DNA of 64,000 bases from Rhytidiadelphus loreus (Eukaryota > Streptophyta > Bryopsida > Hypnales > Hylocomiaceae): contig OX344761.1 of assembly GCA_947034895.1 (NCBI GenBank), positions 73,221,839 to 73,285,838 of the forward strand, read 5' to 3'. The notes below the pieces were generated by a model. It was not told the DNA's origin. It was given only the letters and a program-made list of their open reading frames with translations, and ran no database searches. The position numbers and the translations under genes were made by a program. Below, piece by piece: positions 16,555-28,762 of this stretch. How positions within the stretch are numbered: the stretch's first letter is position 1; each line of letters opens with the position of its first letter.

Positions 16555-18365
16555 CAACAACGATGTTTATTTACCTTATTTAAATTAGCTCCAAGAAGAA
16601 GTATTAAAGATTTTTTTAAAATGTATTGTCTAAAAATAAATTGAAGACTACCCTTAATCTTTTTTCCCATCCTTTCCTCTCATCCATGCAGATTGGGCAA
16701 CAATTAAAAGAAAATAAGAAAATTTTATCTCCATCTATTTGAGACTTGTATTATTTTATAAAGATAGTCATAAAACAATTGTAGTTTTAAAAATAAAGTC
16801 AATGCTCAAAGAAAAAGATGATGATGTTCATAATTGTCACTTTTTTAGGAAAGTGAAAACATTTATAATTTTAATTATAGATTTGTTTGTGCTTGTTGTG
16901 TAATTTATCAATTGTGGTCATGGACATATACTTTACATCATGTTGAAGGAGATATCAACACTCCATTCATCTTTAAGGAGTTTGCAACCTATGCTATACA
17001 TGCTTGGGTCACTATACATGTGATTAAACTAATCCCTAAAGGTTCTTAGTCTTGTAGTGGGTTATTTGGGCAAGTAAATTTTTATAGTGATTTTTTGAAA
17101 TAAAGGAATGTAGTAGTTTTTAGGGATATAATTGTTTTTTCATTGGACCTTAGAAAAAATAAATTCTACTTCTGTAAGCACAAAATTAAGGACTTTGGGT
17201 AGTAGTCAAATAAATTATTGTTTTTAAATAAATGAATAGGAAATTTGCTTCATTCAATATTGATTAGTGAGGTGACATACAAGGACTTTTGTTTTGGAAA
17301 TAGATATAGTACTTGTAAGATACAACAATATAATATATGATGTTTGTTATTTAATTCATTTTTTATAATTTTCAAAAATAATATTGAACTATCTAATTCC
17401 TCAATTGTTTTGTTAGAAATTAAATTTTCAACTTTAGTTTGTACTACCTCTCTCAATAAATTGGTAAAGAATCTTTTCTATTTTTTCTTTTTGAATTTCA
17501 ATATCCTAGTATTGGGATTATAAACTCAATTTTATGACAATATAAAAAAATCCAAGTCTCTTTAGTATAAATTTTCTTAAGTAAAGAGAATTCAAAGCAT
17601 GTTGACTTTATTTGGAAACTTCCAAAAACATCTCTTTCCTTCAATTCAAATGCTATAATCTTGCAATTTATGTGGTCAATGTTTTTGGAAATTTTATCTT
17701 ACATTCTTCTAATAGTGTAAGGCAAGACCCTATATTCCTATGGTTGAATCTTGAATTAAGTATTTTTTGGGAATGATTGTAACAACACCATCTAATTTTG
17801 TTGCATTTGGAGGTAACATTGGGAGTGAAATGAAATCTCAAAAAAATTATTTGCTTATTTATTTATCTTGTCCATACACCAATTAAAATACAAATTGTAT
17901 TCTAAGAAAGCTATTACATTTCATTCACTTTCACTTTTTTTCTTCTAAAAAATCACAGAATAAGTTTAACTTTGGAGAACCATATATATGGAATCAAATT
18001 TGACTCCTAGAATACAAATAATGTACTAAAATATGGCAAGACATACACCATTGGATTAACAATTCAACAAGTACCAACTTTCACTTGGATGTCATTTTAG
18101 CATCTAACTTCATCGTGCTCAAATACAACACCATACACATAGAATACTTGACCACTTTGAAGCTTTTGAGAGAGGAGTAGGAGGTGCGATAATGATTCAA
18201 AGTGGAAGTGTCATGTCATTGAATCCATCTCAACATGAATACAAAATTTGGTCACTAGCATATTCTTCAATTAATTCGCATTCAAATACACAAAAAAAAC
18301 ACTATGTTGCGTTGAGAATTGGAATTCCTAGAACATTGAGGGTTAAGTGGTGGTGTACCTTTTAC
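16094..18365. other. AT-rich intergenic spacer with microsatellite
   Basis: Contains the (TAA)n array at 16501. Around 17880-17950 there is a diverged match to the interior of the 910-bp elements (ACACCAATTAAAATACAAATTGTATTC). No gene is supported. Confidence 0.45.
16501..16551. repeat. (TAA)17 microsatellite
   Basis: Seventeen uninterrupted TAA triplets, followed by a few ACA triplets. The tyrosine-run frame on the opposite strand is an artefact. Confidence 0.95.
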
Positions 18366-18631
18366 CCCTTTAAGGAGGTTGAAGCCACAAAGTAGCTGAT
18401 GGATGACTTGATTGTTCATTGTAAAAATAAAGAATACACCTATTGGTCCAATAATCCAAGCATTTTGGTGACTACCTTTGTCATGAAGAACCATGTCCTT
18501 TAATCCTTAAATGACACTAAGGCAGAATAGTGGCCGATGGATGACTTATAAAAACAAAGAATGTACCTATTGGTCCAATAATCCAAACATTTTGGTGACT
18601 ACCTTGGTCATGGGGTCGCGTCCTTTAAGGG
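18366..18631. mobile_element. Two abutting TTAA-type mini-elements (about 130-140 bp each)
   Basis: Both share the phrase CCAATAATCCAAxCATTTTGG and GTGACTACCTT with the single copy at 32561-32702. The second runs from TTAA (18500-18503) to GGG plus TTAA (18629-18635). The first ends in the same TTAA-TCC-TTAA junction, so the copies share or nearly share a target site. No coding content. Confidence 0.65.
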
Positions 18632-18639
18632 TTAAGGAT

Positions 18640-20150
18640 GAAAGAATGAAAATTTTCAGATGGATGAGCTCGTTGGGTGTCACTATCGGCAGTAGTACTC
18701 CAAAGTGTCGGGGTCCTCCATGTGACCAGTAACTAATAGTCATCCCCGCTGCCGCTGGCGTGTGCGCTTCATCGAATGGCCGCGCTGCATTCAGTCTTGC
18801 TCCATTGCCTGCCAATCCTTGACAATGCTTGCAAGAATTGATGTGCACGAAGAAGCTACAAGCATTTCAAGTACTCTAGCTGATTGTGTCTGAAGGAGTC
18901 GCAGCTGCAAGAGAAGCAAGCAAGGGATAAATTAGGATGCGGTGCTGGGAAGAGATCGAACTTCAATGAATTGAATCGATTGTACGCGCGTTCTTGCTTT
19001 GCGATCCGTGCTTATTGGAAGAAAGTGAGTAGCAGCAGTGCGTTTCCATGTGCGTGGTATACGTTATGCAATTTTAGTTTCATTCTGCAAAGAAATTCTG
19101 CAGAGATGTTGTGACGTACCTGCATTGATCGATCTAGTAATCTTTAACTAAGTAATTTAGGATGATTGGAAAAATGCAATGAAACAATTGTTCCTGATTA
19201 GTGTTTTTCGCAAGAAGGTGAGCGACTTTTGCGTTTTCATGAAAAGGAATTGCGTGACGGCATTGAGAGATTTTAATTTCATTCCGCAAGGAAATTTGCT
19301 GAGCTGCATGCATGTAGTGCTGTGACATGATGGATTTATCTTTTAACCGCCAATTAAGTAGGTGCGAGATAGGGAGTTAGGTGCGAAGGAGAAGCAGAGC
19401 AATAGGATTAGTACTTTATGAAGGAATTACATGTGCTCTAGCTGTTTCTCTGTTTGTAAGTGTCGCTGCTGTGTAAGAATTGAGGGATTAATTAGGACGC
19501 CGTGCAATGTATAGATTGTTCCTGCTTTGTGATTAGAGTGTCTTGCAAGAAGGTGTAGTAGCTTTGCGTTTTCATGCATGAAACGGTATTGAGGAATTTT
19601 TTTCATTCTTCAACTTAAATTAGTTGACGAGTAAGAAAGATGTATTGATTTTAGGTGCACATCAGGGATTTAGGAATTAAAGAGAGACAGAGAAATAGGA
19701 TAAGTACTTCTTGATTTCCGATCTCACTAGCGAGCGAGTTATCTCGACTTCTTGCGCACTAGGGAGTTAGGTGTCGTGCCTGCCAACTTCGTGTTGTATC
19801 CCTCGCGTCTTTCTCCCTATATTTAGGAGAGAGGGTTGCGGTTGTACAAGAGGTAGGCATAATTGTTCATTGTTTTTAAGAGGCCGAGCTTGAGGTCTAG
19901 AAAAATTGAGGATCTAAGAGAGTGCACACAAGAATAACGGGATATGAACTTGGTAATATGACCTAAGGTTGCAAGGGGCGGACGACTTTCTGAAGACAAA
20001 ATCGAGTCTAGGACGAATAAGAAATACTTTCTTGGTAAGGTGCAGTAATACAATTATCATTTATATTCGTCCGTCTACTCTCATTCATAAGCTGAGTAGC
20101 ATGAGTCACGTTCGTTGTGTTACTCAATTTGTAAACAGATTCCGTGCTCG
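18640..20150 (+). promoter_or_regulatory. Region upstream of the wax ester synthase gene, with degenerate tandem repeats
   Basis: This is less AT-rich than the DNA to its left. Three diverged units of about 270-330 bp recur between 18890 and 19710. Landmarks are GCAAGAAGGTGAGCGAC (19210) and GCAAGAAGGTGTAGTAG (19552); TTTCATTCTGCAAAGAAATT (19079) and TTTCATTCCGCAAGGAAATT (19278); and TTAGGATGCGG (18931) and TTAGGACGCCG (19491). They could be promoter duplications or remnants of a repeated leader exon. No frame through them is convincing. Confidence 0.5.
19818..19825 (+). promoter_or_regulatory. Candidate TATA box for the wax ester synthase gene
   Basis: TATATTTA lies in a CT-rich context about 330 bp upstream of the start codon. 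That would give a 5' UTR of about 300 bp. It is the best match in the region, but only a sequence match. Confidence 0.35.
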
Positions 20151-23100
20151 ATGGGGAAACCGGACTTAGATGCCTTCGCCTCAGACGAACCTCGTCTTAG
20201 ACTGCGAAAAATCAATACCACACGGAGAAAGACAACACCTGCAGCAATACAGGTTGAGGAGGAGCTGGTCACTCCTGCGGGCAGAGTGTTCATGCAACCG
20301 GATCTTAACTGCTACATCATATGCACCTTGGGATTTCAGAAACTAATCAACGTTGCTGAATTTAAGAAGACTTTGTCAGAAACACTGGTCAATCACAAAC
20401 GCTTTCACAGTGTTCTGGTGAGTTGTGACTTCGCACTATCTTACACAGTTGCTTGATTCTGAAGGCTCAAGTAACTGAAACTGGACGCGCATTTCAACTT
20501 TGCACGATGCTTGAGTTTTAATTCTCACTCTTCAGGTCGATTTTAAACTTCACAAGATGTTCAGCAGTGATGACTCTTCTCTAACTAGAAAACTAATTGA
20601 TAAAAGATGCGTGGTATGCTCTCAAGTCATTCAGCTGAGGCTAGCTTGGTCTGGGCGCCTATTTTCAAAGATTTGCCATGATTTGTATGCCTGATTCAAA
20701 TATATTAATTGGCGTGTAGAAAAAGAACAAAAAGGGCAAGGACATCTGGGTTCCAGTTCAGGTTGACATCGACGCCCATGTCTCCGAATCGACTGGATTC
20801 ACTGACACAGAAAAAGCTGCTCCACATTTCATCCAGAACTACGTTAGCAATCTCCAAAATTCTCCGCCCATGGATTCATCACGTCCGCTATGGCACTGTC
20901 ACATCCTGAACGGGACATCTGGAATTGGTGCTGCGCACATGGTTATCCGTGTACATCATGCTTTTGGAGACGGGACATCTCTAATGTCGCTGCTGTTGGC
21001 ATGTACCAGACGTCTGGGCAGCCCTGACCAGCTTCCCTCGATCCCAGTTGCTTCAAAGAAAAGGAAAGAAAAGTCCCTTTTTTCTCAGTGGTTCTTGTCT
21101 CCAATCCTCCTTCTGTGGAACACAATTATGGGTGTTCTTCATTTCGTCTATACTATGTTGTGGTGTAGGGACAGTGATAGTCCCATCAAAGGCTATGGTG
21201 GTGTTGAGAATGCAAAGAAGAGGATTGTTTATTCAGTCATTGACATCGAGGACATGATTGTCGTGAAAGATGCCGTGAAGGGGGTAAGTCCTAACTTGAT
21301 TACTTGCACTTCCAGAGCGTGACTTCCGAGCATACAGTTATTAATTGTTGCAATTGAGATCATCAATCTCAGTAAGAATTAATGGAAATGTCTGATGACA
21401 TTGGAAATCTGTCGGCTACGCTCTTGACACCATGACAATTACATTAAAACAAGTTATTCGATTAATAAGTAGTGGCGTCTAGAAGGAAGACGTAGCTGAT
21501 CAAATTTTGATTGAGTAACTGAGTAGCTCATGAGGCATTTGATTGTGTTCATGGCAGACGGTTAACGATGTGCTCATGGGCATGGTAGCAGCAGGCCTTC
21601 AAAAGTATTTGGAGAGACGGTATCTACAGAATTTTTGTGAGTAAGGAGGCATACGCTTACCACGAATTTTCAAGATTTACCGCTAAAAATGAGCGTATAT
21701 CTTGCTTCAATTTTTAATGCTCGTGTTTTCTACACACGTGTTTTTGCAGGTGTCGATAGAGATTTTTTAGTTTATCATTATTTGAAGGCTCTAATTTGAA
21801 TGAATTGAACTTACTCGGTCTTGATGTGGAGGCCTTTTCGAAGACGGGATTCTGAACAGCACGTTCGACCCTAAAAAGTTGAAGGGTGAGAGGGTTCCTA
21901 ATGTGTCAACCCTACGAATACGGGCAGCGGCCCTTGTGAATACAAGAGGATCGTCCGGTCTCCAGGTACTAGTTCAGACTTTAGTCTTTTGGTTTCAGGG
22001 TTCTCCTGGTATTTGCAAGCTTATTCTGTGGGCTAATATTCTGAACGAAACAAAATTCGTATTTTCGTATATAAACAAAAATTCGTGCTCAAAATTGACT
22101 TTTTTCCGGCATAAGTTAGTCGAGAGGTTTGACAAGTTTAATGAGCACATTAATAAGATTCTGTTGCAGCTGATTCTAAAATTAGTTGCATTATCTTGTA
22201 CTGCAGGAGCTCGCATCGATGTTGAAGGGAGGCTCGCAAAATCGATGGGGAAATAATGTTGGTTATGTGCTTTTTCCAATTCCTCTGAACTACTTTCTAG
22301 ATCCCCTTGATCACGTAAGGGAAGCTAAGACAATCAGCGACAAGAAGAAACTGTCCCTCGAGGCATACTTCACATATTGGGCTGCATCAATCCTCATGTA
22401 TCTTGCTGGCCCGAAGGTACGAGTGTATTACAAACTGTTGTGTGTGCAATGCAGTCTATCACGATATTGATTGTTACACTTTTTGGTCCGAGCAACACAT
22501 AATTTGCAAGAGAAATTATCCATTGTGATTATTGAAGTTTCAGCAAATTATCGAGTCTATGTCGACACCCAAGTGCTACTTAGAGCAATTGGTGACGACA
22601 AAAGTATGGTGTGATGTGTGAAGCTACCAGCAAAGCTCACTCGCAGAGTAGTATTGCAAACCACATTGACGATTTCAAACATGCCTGGCCCAACCGAGGC
22701 CGTCACATTTAGTGGGAATCCCATTGTGCAAATGTTCCCTATTGTCACTAAAATTCCGCAGGTGAATTTCCAATCCATTGTCCTCGTAGTACATGTTTTT
22801 TTCCCGGTTTCATTTCCAGTTGTATTACCAGTTTTATTTCCAGTTCATCTCACCCTTGCACCAAACCGGGAAATGTTTAGATCAATTTAGAAGTTCATAA
22901 AGCTTTATTTCAGTAGCATTTAATCAACCAGAAAATTGTGGTTCATCTCAACTTGAAGCGTATTTTCCAGAACTTCTACGTTTTAAAATAGTACGAATTT
23001 AGGCTTTATCACTTGCTGTGAAAGTCCGAGGGAATTTATTAGTCTGTTGATTACTTTCACGATGAAATCCAACTTAGCAAGGAATTGAAAGTTCGAACTC

Positions 23101-23405
23101 AAATTGTTGCTAAACAAGACTTAATTACTAGACTTAATGACGAACTGAATTTAGGAAATTCCTTTGATCTCTTCGTAGAAGCTCAATCGTCTGATATCTA
23201 CTTTGTCATTGAGGTTCAGGCAGTAAGCATATTCCTCCAGAGTTACATGGGGAAGGCAACGCTGGTTGTCGTGGCAGCTGAAGATATTGTTCCTGACCCA
23301 GAGGTACTCTGTGAATACTGTGTCGCCTCCCTTCAACAAATGCGGCAATCGGCCTCCTTTTGGGCGCGTGGCGAGGCTGTCTTGGATTCTATGGATCACC
23401 ATTAA
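20151..23405 (+). CDS. WSD1-like: WSD1-type wax ester synthase / diacylglycerol acyltransferase
   Basis: Bifunctional O-acyltransferase that joins acyl-CoA to fatty alcohols (wax esters) or diacylglycerol at the ER, supplying cuticular wax. Exons: 20151-20417, 20720-21283, 21558-21640, 21860-21965, 22207-22416, 22624-22761, 23220-23405, giving about 517 aa, close to the family's usual 480-520. The active-site motif HHAFGDG (residues 168-174) fits HHxxxDG. A hydrophobic stretch (about 212-238, FLSPILLLW..) matches the membrane segment of plant WSDs. The C-terminal WS/DGAT domain shows GNNVGYVLFPIPL, DPLDHVREAK and ISNMPGPTEAVTFSGNP. The ATG follows an upstream in-frame ATG at 20115; I prefer 20151. 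The exon 3/4 junction and the exon 6 acceptor are weak and could be a nearby alternative. No lesion is obvious. Confidence 0.88.
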
Positions 23406-25414
23406 GAACCCGACCGAAAGATGCGAGTTCAAGTTTTTAAAGATCGACCTCATCCAATTGAATTTCCAGGATTTTTAAATGATCAAATGCAGTCATTGAG
23501 ACTCTTTCCGAAGGATTGTTTGAAATACATCTAGTCATTCACAGACGAATACAACACGAATCGATCCCTCTTCATAGAATGTGTAGTTTGCCTTTCGATC
23601 GCTACGTACTTAGCTCTCATTTTCGTACATGTGGAGCACATACTGAAGTGGTGGTTCGAGCCAATACATGCTCGCAGCCGACAAATTAGTGAGTATTCCA
23701 ATTCAGATGACTTCTAAGGTCCGATTGCAGAGACAATCAGAACAGGTATAAGAAAACAGTAAATTTGAAATACCAGCTGCCTGCTTGGACGAGATATTGA
23801 CGTCCCAAATCGGGTTTTGTCACACTCAAATTCAAGCTCACAGATTGCGAATCTGAATAAGGTAAGTACCATCAATTGTGACTCGTGTCCAAAGTAACCC
23901 CTAGTCTTGAATACGAGACTCCAGTGTCCATTTTAGGTACATACATACTCAAAATTCTTAGTTCATTTCTTCGTTGTCCACAAACATGCTAAGTTCAATA
24001 GAATTCTCTTTCAATTCCTTACTGTATCACACAAGGGGAATCAATTCAGTCTAATGCCATAGTGATCATGTTCAGATGCTTATTTGGACTGTAAGAGTAG
24101 TTATTACCTTAAGAGCCATATTCAGGTTTGTCAATTATGAGTTCCATGGGTAACTCGTACTTGCTGGTGAGAGTGATGGAACTTGCTAGCTGTCCATTCT
24201 AAGCAAGAATCTGGTTTTCATAAAGTCTTGTGAGGCAAATTTGGTCGGCTTTTTGAAGATTTCTCTCGAGAATTCTGACCTTCCAGCCACATCAGGTTCG
24301 ATCACTCTTGATGCAACTCACCCTAGTGCTCATTGGATTTTGGTACAAATCATTTTCGGAACATAGATCATCAATAGGAACAGAAATATGGAAATCCACG
24401 GAGATTATTCTTCCAAGGACTGTACAATGTGTTTTACAAATCTATCGACAATGTGATGGCAATCGAGGATAAGGATATCAAAACTAGTTAGGAAAGGAAG
24501 CAGTTTGACCCTTTATATCCCAGTCTCTTTTTTTTTTAAACTGACGCAGTTTTCAGTACCTACTTACAAAACGTTGCTCTTATGGAAAACCCTCCATCAT
24601 CTTGTCCCCCACCCATATGAACCAAATGTGTCCCATAAGTAGTGAATTGATGAAGAGGAATGTAAGAAATAGTTGACTAAAGTACTAAACATAGATTTGG
24701 TATGCTTAATCTTGACACGGTAGAATGGAGTGTTTGGAGAATATTTGGAGAGGCTCAAAGCACTTTTCATCCGCTTGGACCACATGTCTAACCTTAATTG
24801 TATATAGGTGGGTTCATGAGGGTGCTCTAAAGGTGCCCTACAAACCTAGGACCCTCAAAAATGCCCCTTATAAGAATCAAATTGGCAACCCTAACAACAT
24901 TAGTGTGTATTTCATTGGAGTGTATCCTCTACCAATCACCACACCACTCTTGTAGTTCTAGCAATTTGATGTCTATACCCTGAGACCAAACTCTATGATG
25001 TGGGGCTTTGAGAGCACTTGACAAATGAACAATGCTCAATATCTATAATTTGTCCTTTTATATTGACCTCCATTACTTCCTTTAGTCTTGAGTATTCCTA
25101 GCTAATTCTCCTAGTATGAGCTTCTTCTTGCTTTTGGCTATAGTGGGGTAGCCTCTAAGCATTAACCACAAAGGTTTACTCACATAACATCTTGCTAGCC
25201 TAATTCTAGGGCCTCCACAAGGTCTATAGTAGGGCTCATTGTGAAGCAAGTTGCAAGGCATGCTCTAAAGCCACTTGAAGCATGTAACATGATACAATTG
25301 CAAGATTCTCCATGCCATTTGTACAATTTTTTTCTTTAGCATATTTGTTTTAATAGTCTATAACTTTTGTCCTTTAGCTTGCCTTTAATGGAGTCTATTT
25401 TGGTGTATTTCAAA
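23406..25414. other. Intergenic DNA downstream of the wax ester synthase gene
   Basis: Holds the 3' UTR of the wax ester synthase gene (end not determined) and mixed-composition DNA. I see no supported gene, RNA or repeat. Confidence 0.4.
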
Positions 25415-25513
25415 CACTAGTAGAAAAACTTGTCCTCAATGATTGACTGTAGACTTTGTCTACATGTGACTATAAATGAATCAATCATTATAGTTGTGAT
25501 TTTTCTACTATTA
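25415..25513. mobile_element. Short CACTAGTAGAAA-type MITE (about 99 bp)
   Basis: Starts CACTAGTAGAAAAA and ends TTTTTCTACTA, with arms continuing imperfectly through CAATGATTGA/TCAATCATT. The right-hand terminal GTG appears mutated to TTA. Both flanks are AAA. It is related to the elements at 6296 and 26194. Confidence 0.55.
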
Positions 25514-26193
25514 AAACACCAATACTCTCAAATTGCAATTCCATATCAATCATTCAAGGGTTATTACTTCTCCAAATTGATTGCTGTGATGTTTTAATGA
25601 AATTCTAATGCGTTGTACTAATCTCTACAAAAATCTAGTTATACTAATTTTGCACCCTCACTAACAAGATAATCAATGCAATTTCTTCAATTATGATGGA
25701 TTCCAAAAGCCAATCAACATGTCTTCATACTTATATTGTATTGATTTGATTTTCCCTATTAGTGAAGGAGAAAAATTATTGTCACCTACAAAATTATTGT
25801 TACAGAAAAATATATTTTTTATAATAATTGCCTAATTGGTACAATATTAATAGTAACATTTCAATCCTACATTACGATACATAAAGGTCAAATCTGTTTA
25901 GCAAGTGTTGTCTAAATTGAATTTCCTTGTCTATACAACTTTGAAACTTCTACACTGACACCTTAAGATGACATGTGACAATTTAAGTCAAAATTGACTT
26001 AATTTAGGTTAAATTTTACCTTTATTTAACGTGATTTAAAATAGAGTGACTTTTAGGTGAATTAATATCACATGTAGTATTTGGACAAATCTATGTAGTA
26101 CTCAATCAATGGAGTCATAGTAGGGAGCCCTCATTCCCCCAACTCATTGAAGAAATGCACACTGAAGGAACTGAATAGATAACCTAGTAACAT
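25514..26193. other. Intergenic spacer between MITEs
   Basis: AT-rich and featureless. The CAT before 26194 belongs to the next element's target duplication. Confidence 0.4.
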
Positions 26194-26637
26194 CACTAGT
26201 AGAAAATCTGAATTTTTTGTTGTTTTGGTCGTGTTGATTTGCATTAGATGTTTTTTCAGGCCTCTGGGAGACCGCGGGTTCTAATGCTGTGAGAACCTAA
26301 GGAACGTGACTGTTGGCCTGACATCTCAACAGTCCTACATGGCCAAGAGGCTGTTAGCGCATTTCTGGAAAAAAAAATTCAACTTCTTTTTGCATTTGAA
26401 GAATTTTTAAATTTTTAAAAAATAATTTTTTTTCTGACAACTAGCCGTCTTTCATTGTGGGGGGAACAATGAAGAGGAACAACCCTCAAACAGTCTCTCG
26501 GAGGCCCAAAAAAACATCTAATGGGTCAATTTTCTGCACATTTTGACTGGAATCTTTTGAAATCTGTCAAAATTAGCACAAAATTGACCCAAATCAACGT
26601 GACCAAAACAACAAAAATTTCAGATTTTCTACTAGTG
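26194..26637. mobile_element. CACTAGTAGAAA-type MITE, 444 bp, with CAT target duplication
   Basis: Nearly perfect terminal inverted repeats of about 47 bp (CACTAGTAGAAAATCTGAA and its reverse complement). Pairing continues further inward (CATTAGATGTTTTTTCAGGC with its partner near 26505). CAT occurs on both sides (26191-26193, 26638-26640), the 3-bp duplication typical of CACTA-type elements. There is no coding sequence. The near-complete self-complementarity predicts a long hairpin transcript. Confidence 0.93.
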
Positions 26638-27299
26638 CATTGAAGAATATTAGAGTGGCCCACAACAAATGGACAAACATGCATCTAAAATGTTCTACAG
26701 GTGAAAAGAGTCTTAATTCATGGAAAGCAAAGGGCCCCCTACCTTGACATTCATGAATGTCATGGCAATTGGTGGAGTTGTAGCTTGATGAACAAGTATT
26801 TTTATTAGGGTTTTCAACTTGTTCTATCACAAAATGATATGTACGTGTCTACAATTGTTTTGTACTTTCATTTGTATTCTAAAAAGACTACTTCCTTACC
26901 TCTAAGTGCTTGAATTAAAAATCTATAGTCCACTTTAGAAGTTCCTATTCAATTATTATAGCCTCCAAAATCTTTTGTTTTTTGTTAAAGCATGTAGGCC
27001 ATTCTTTCTTCTTTGCATTTTACAATTGTCCCAAATGATTCATTTTGACTTTTAAGGAACTTTTTCAAATTGACCATTTAGGCATTTGGAGACTGATTAA
27101 GGTATTTGGCTTTGAGAGGTTGTTGAATCACGATATTTAATCATAAGGTGGTGTTTATGTGAAGGACAAATTAAAGCATCTAATGCACTTGAAGAGGATG
27201 CTTGCTCAATGGGTTGCTGAGAAAGAGAAAAAAAAGACTGTTGTGTCTGTCTGGTTGCTAGTTTAGAATGGGATTAAGGTAGGTAGGGTAGAACCACTT

Positions 27300-27471
27300 G
27301 GGGATGTAATTCCGACCAAATCTAGGGATGGTGCTCATTTAAGAACTTAAATGTTCTGACACCATAGATTGCTTATCGTGGCTGATCCAAAATGATAAGC
27401 AATCTATGGTGTCAAAACATTTAAGTTCTTAAATGAGTACTTTCCCTAGATTTGGTCGGAATTACATCCCC
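27300..27471. repeat. Long near-perfect hairpin, 78-bp arms and 16-bp loop
   Basis: Arms 27300-27377 and 27394-27471 pair with four mismatches. The arm begins GGGGATGTAATTCCGACC and ends ATAGATTGCTTATC before the loop. No TIR or target duplication marks it as an ordinary MITE. It is a candidate small-RNA hairpin or a recent foldback. Confidence 0.9.
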
Positions 27472-27482
27472 GATTAGTAATG

Positions 27483-28082
27483 GGTGCTTCTACCATACAC
27501 CCAAAAATGCCACTTTTTGCTACTGAGCCTATCTACTATTATTAGACAGGTCAGATTTTCACATGTTCTTATTGGCAAGTAAAAGGAGGTTCCAACGCAC
27601 AAGAGAATGTGGCATTTGGATATTGTATGCAAAAGTTAATAAGGAACAAAGTTTGATTCTTAAAGCATTTCTTCCACATAGGTACAAAACTGATTTTGGA
27701 GATGTACACATAGTGTAGATGGCACTTTAAGGTCAATGGCACATTTGGGTGTACCTACCTTATAATGATGTTGAAGAACATGAAGAGCTGAACATGTAAG
27801 GTGGGTATAAGTTTTTGCTTACCCAAAAACTGCCTAAAATCGTCATCATCATCACTTTGTGTACATCTCCAAAATCAATGTGTATTTACATTGAAGAAAC
27901 GATTTTAGAACATTTAAAAAAAAATTGTTCCTTCATAACTTTTGTATACAATATCCAAATGTTGTGTTCTTTGGTGCATTAGAACCTCCTTTCACTTGCC
28001 AACAAAAAAATATGAAAATTGACTAGTCTAATAATATTAACTAGGCACAATAGCTAAAAATAGTTTTGGGGGGTACCCACCT
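27483..28082. repeat. About 600-bp imperfect foldback with arms of about 290 bp
   Basis: The left part (for example ATTATTAGACAGGTC, GGCAAGTAAAAGGAGGTTC, GATTTTGGAGATGTACAC) recurs inverted on the right (GACTAGTCTAATAAT, GAACCTCCTTTCACTTGCC, GTGTACATCTCCAAAATC). Pairing extends almost to the centre at about 27780. It directly follows the 78-bp hairpin. Both may be parts of one compound foldback element. No gene is present. Confidence 0.8.
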
Positions 28083-28201
28083 TCGAGTTCTTTTTTATGT
28101 TGCTTATCTTGTTGGAGATGTTTCATATGCTCTATTGTAGTTGGAATGATCAAATAACTTATCAATTAGAACTTTATTTGGACTAGCTTTTTGAAGATTA
28201 A

Positions 28202-28762
28202 TCCCTAAAGGACAATTGGAAATCTAGGTAGGTTCCTATGAAGTCGATTTTGGCTGGATGTTCACAAAATTTTGACAAAAGGTGTGAACATGTCCCCCCT
28301 TAGTGGAAATTTAATTTTTTGTCCGATCAAGTGCCCAAATCAAAAGTTATATTGCCCTAAACTTTTCTGACACTTTGGTAGCTTCGGGCAACTTTTGCAA
28401 AAATCCTCCTTTACTTCTGAAATTGGCAAGTATGTAACTTACATGATACAAGATGCAAATGTCAAAAAAAATAACCATATATAGTCTAAAAATCTCACTC
28501 TAGAAGGAGTTAAAGTTTGTTGTCCTTGTCACACAAAGGTTGAGAAAAAACTTTTTCTTTTATCTTCAAACATTATAATCTTTCAATCCGTGCGGTCAAA
28601 GTTTCTGAAAAAAATTCCATGTACTCCCATAATAGTCTAGAAAAAAAATTTATATAGTTGCATTTTGAAAAAGAAATCTTTTTTTTCATTCTTTTCTCAT
28701 TGCCCTAAAAAGTGGCAGTTTTTTACAATTTCTGCCTAAATTGTGCCTCTAGGCTTTAGGGG
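28202..28762. mobile_element. TTAA-type element, diverged relative (561 bp)
   Basis: The left end TTAA-TCCCTAAAGGAC (TTAA at 28198-28201) and the right end CTTTAGGGG-TTAC follow the pattern of the 910-bp elements. The interior matches 10413-10870, and partly 29460-29700 in inverse orientation. One target base has decayed. It is non-coding. Confidence 0.55.

Noticed and set aside
16482..16670. Frame with a poly-tyrosine run
   Set aside because: Produced by the (TAA)17 microsatellite.
23640..23690. tRNA-like GGTTCGAGCC (T-loop-type box)
   Set aside because: No matching A box, acceptor stem or anticodon arm at the right spacing.
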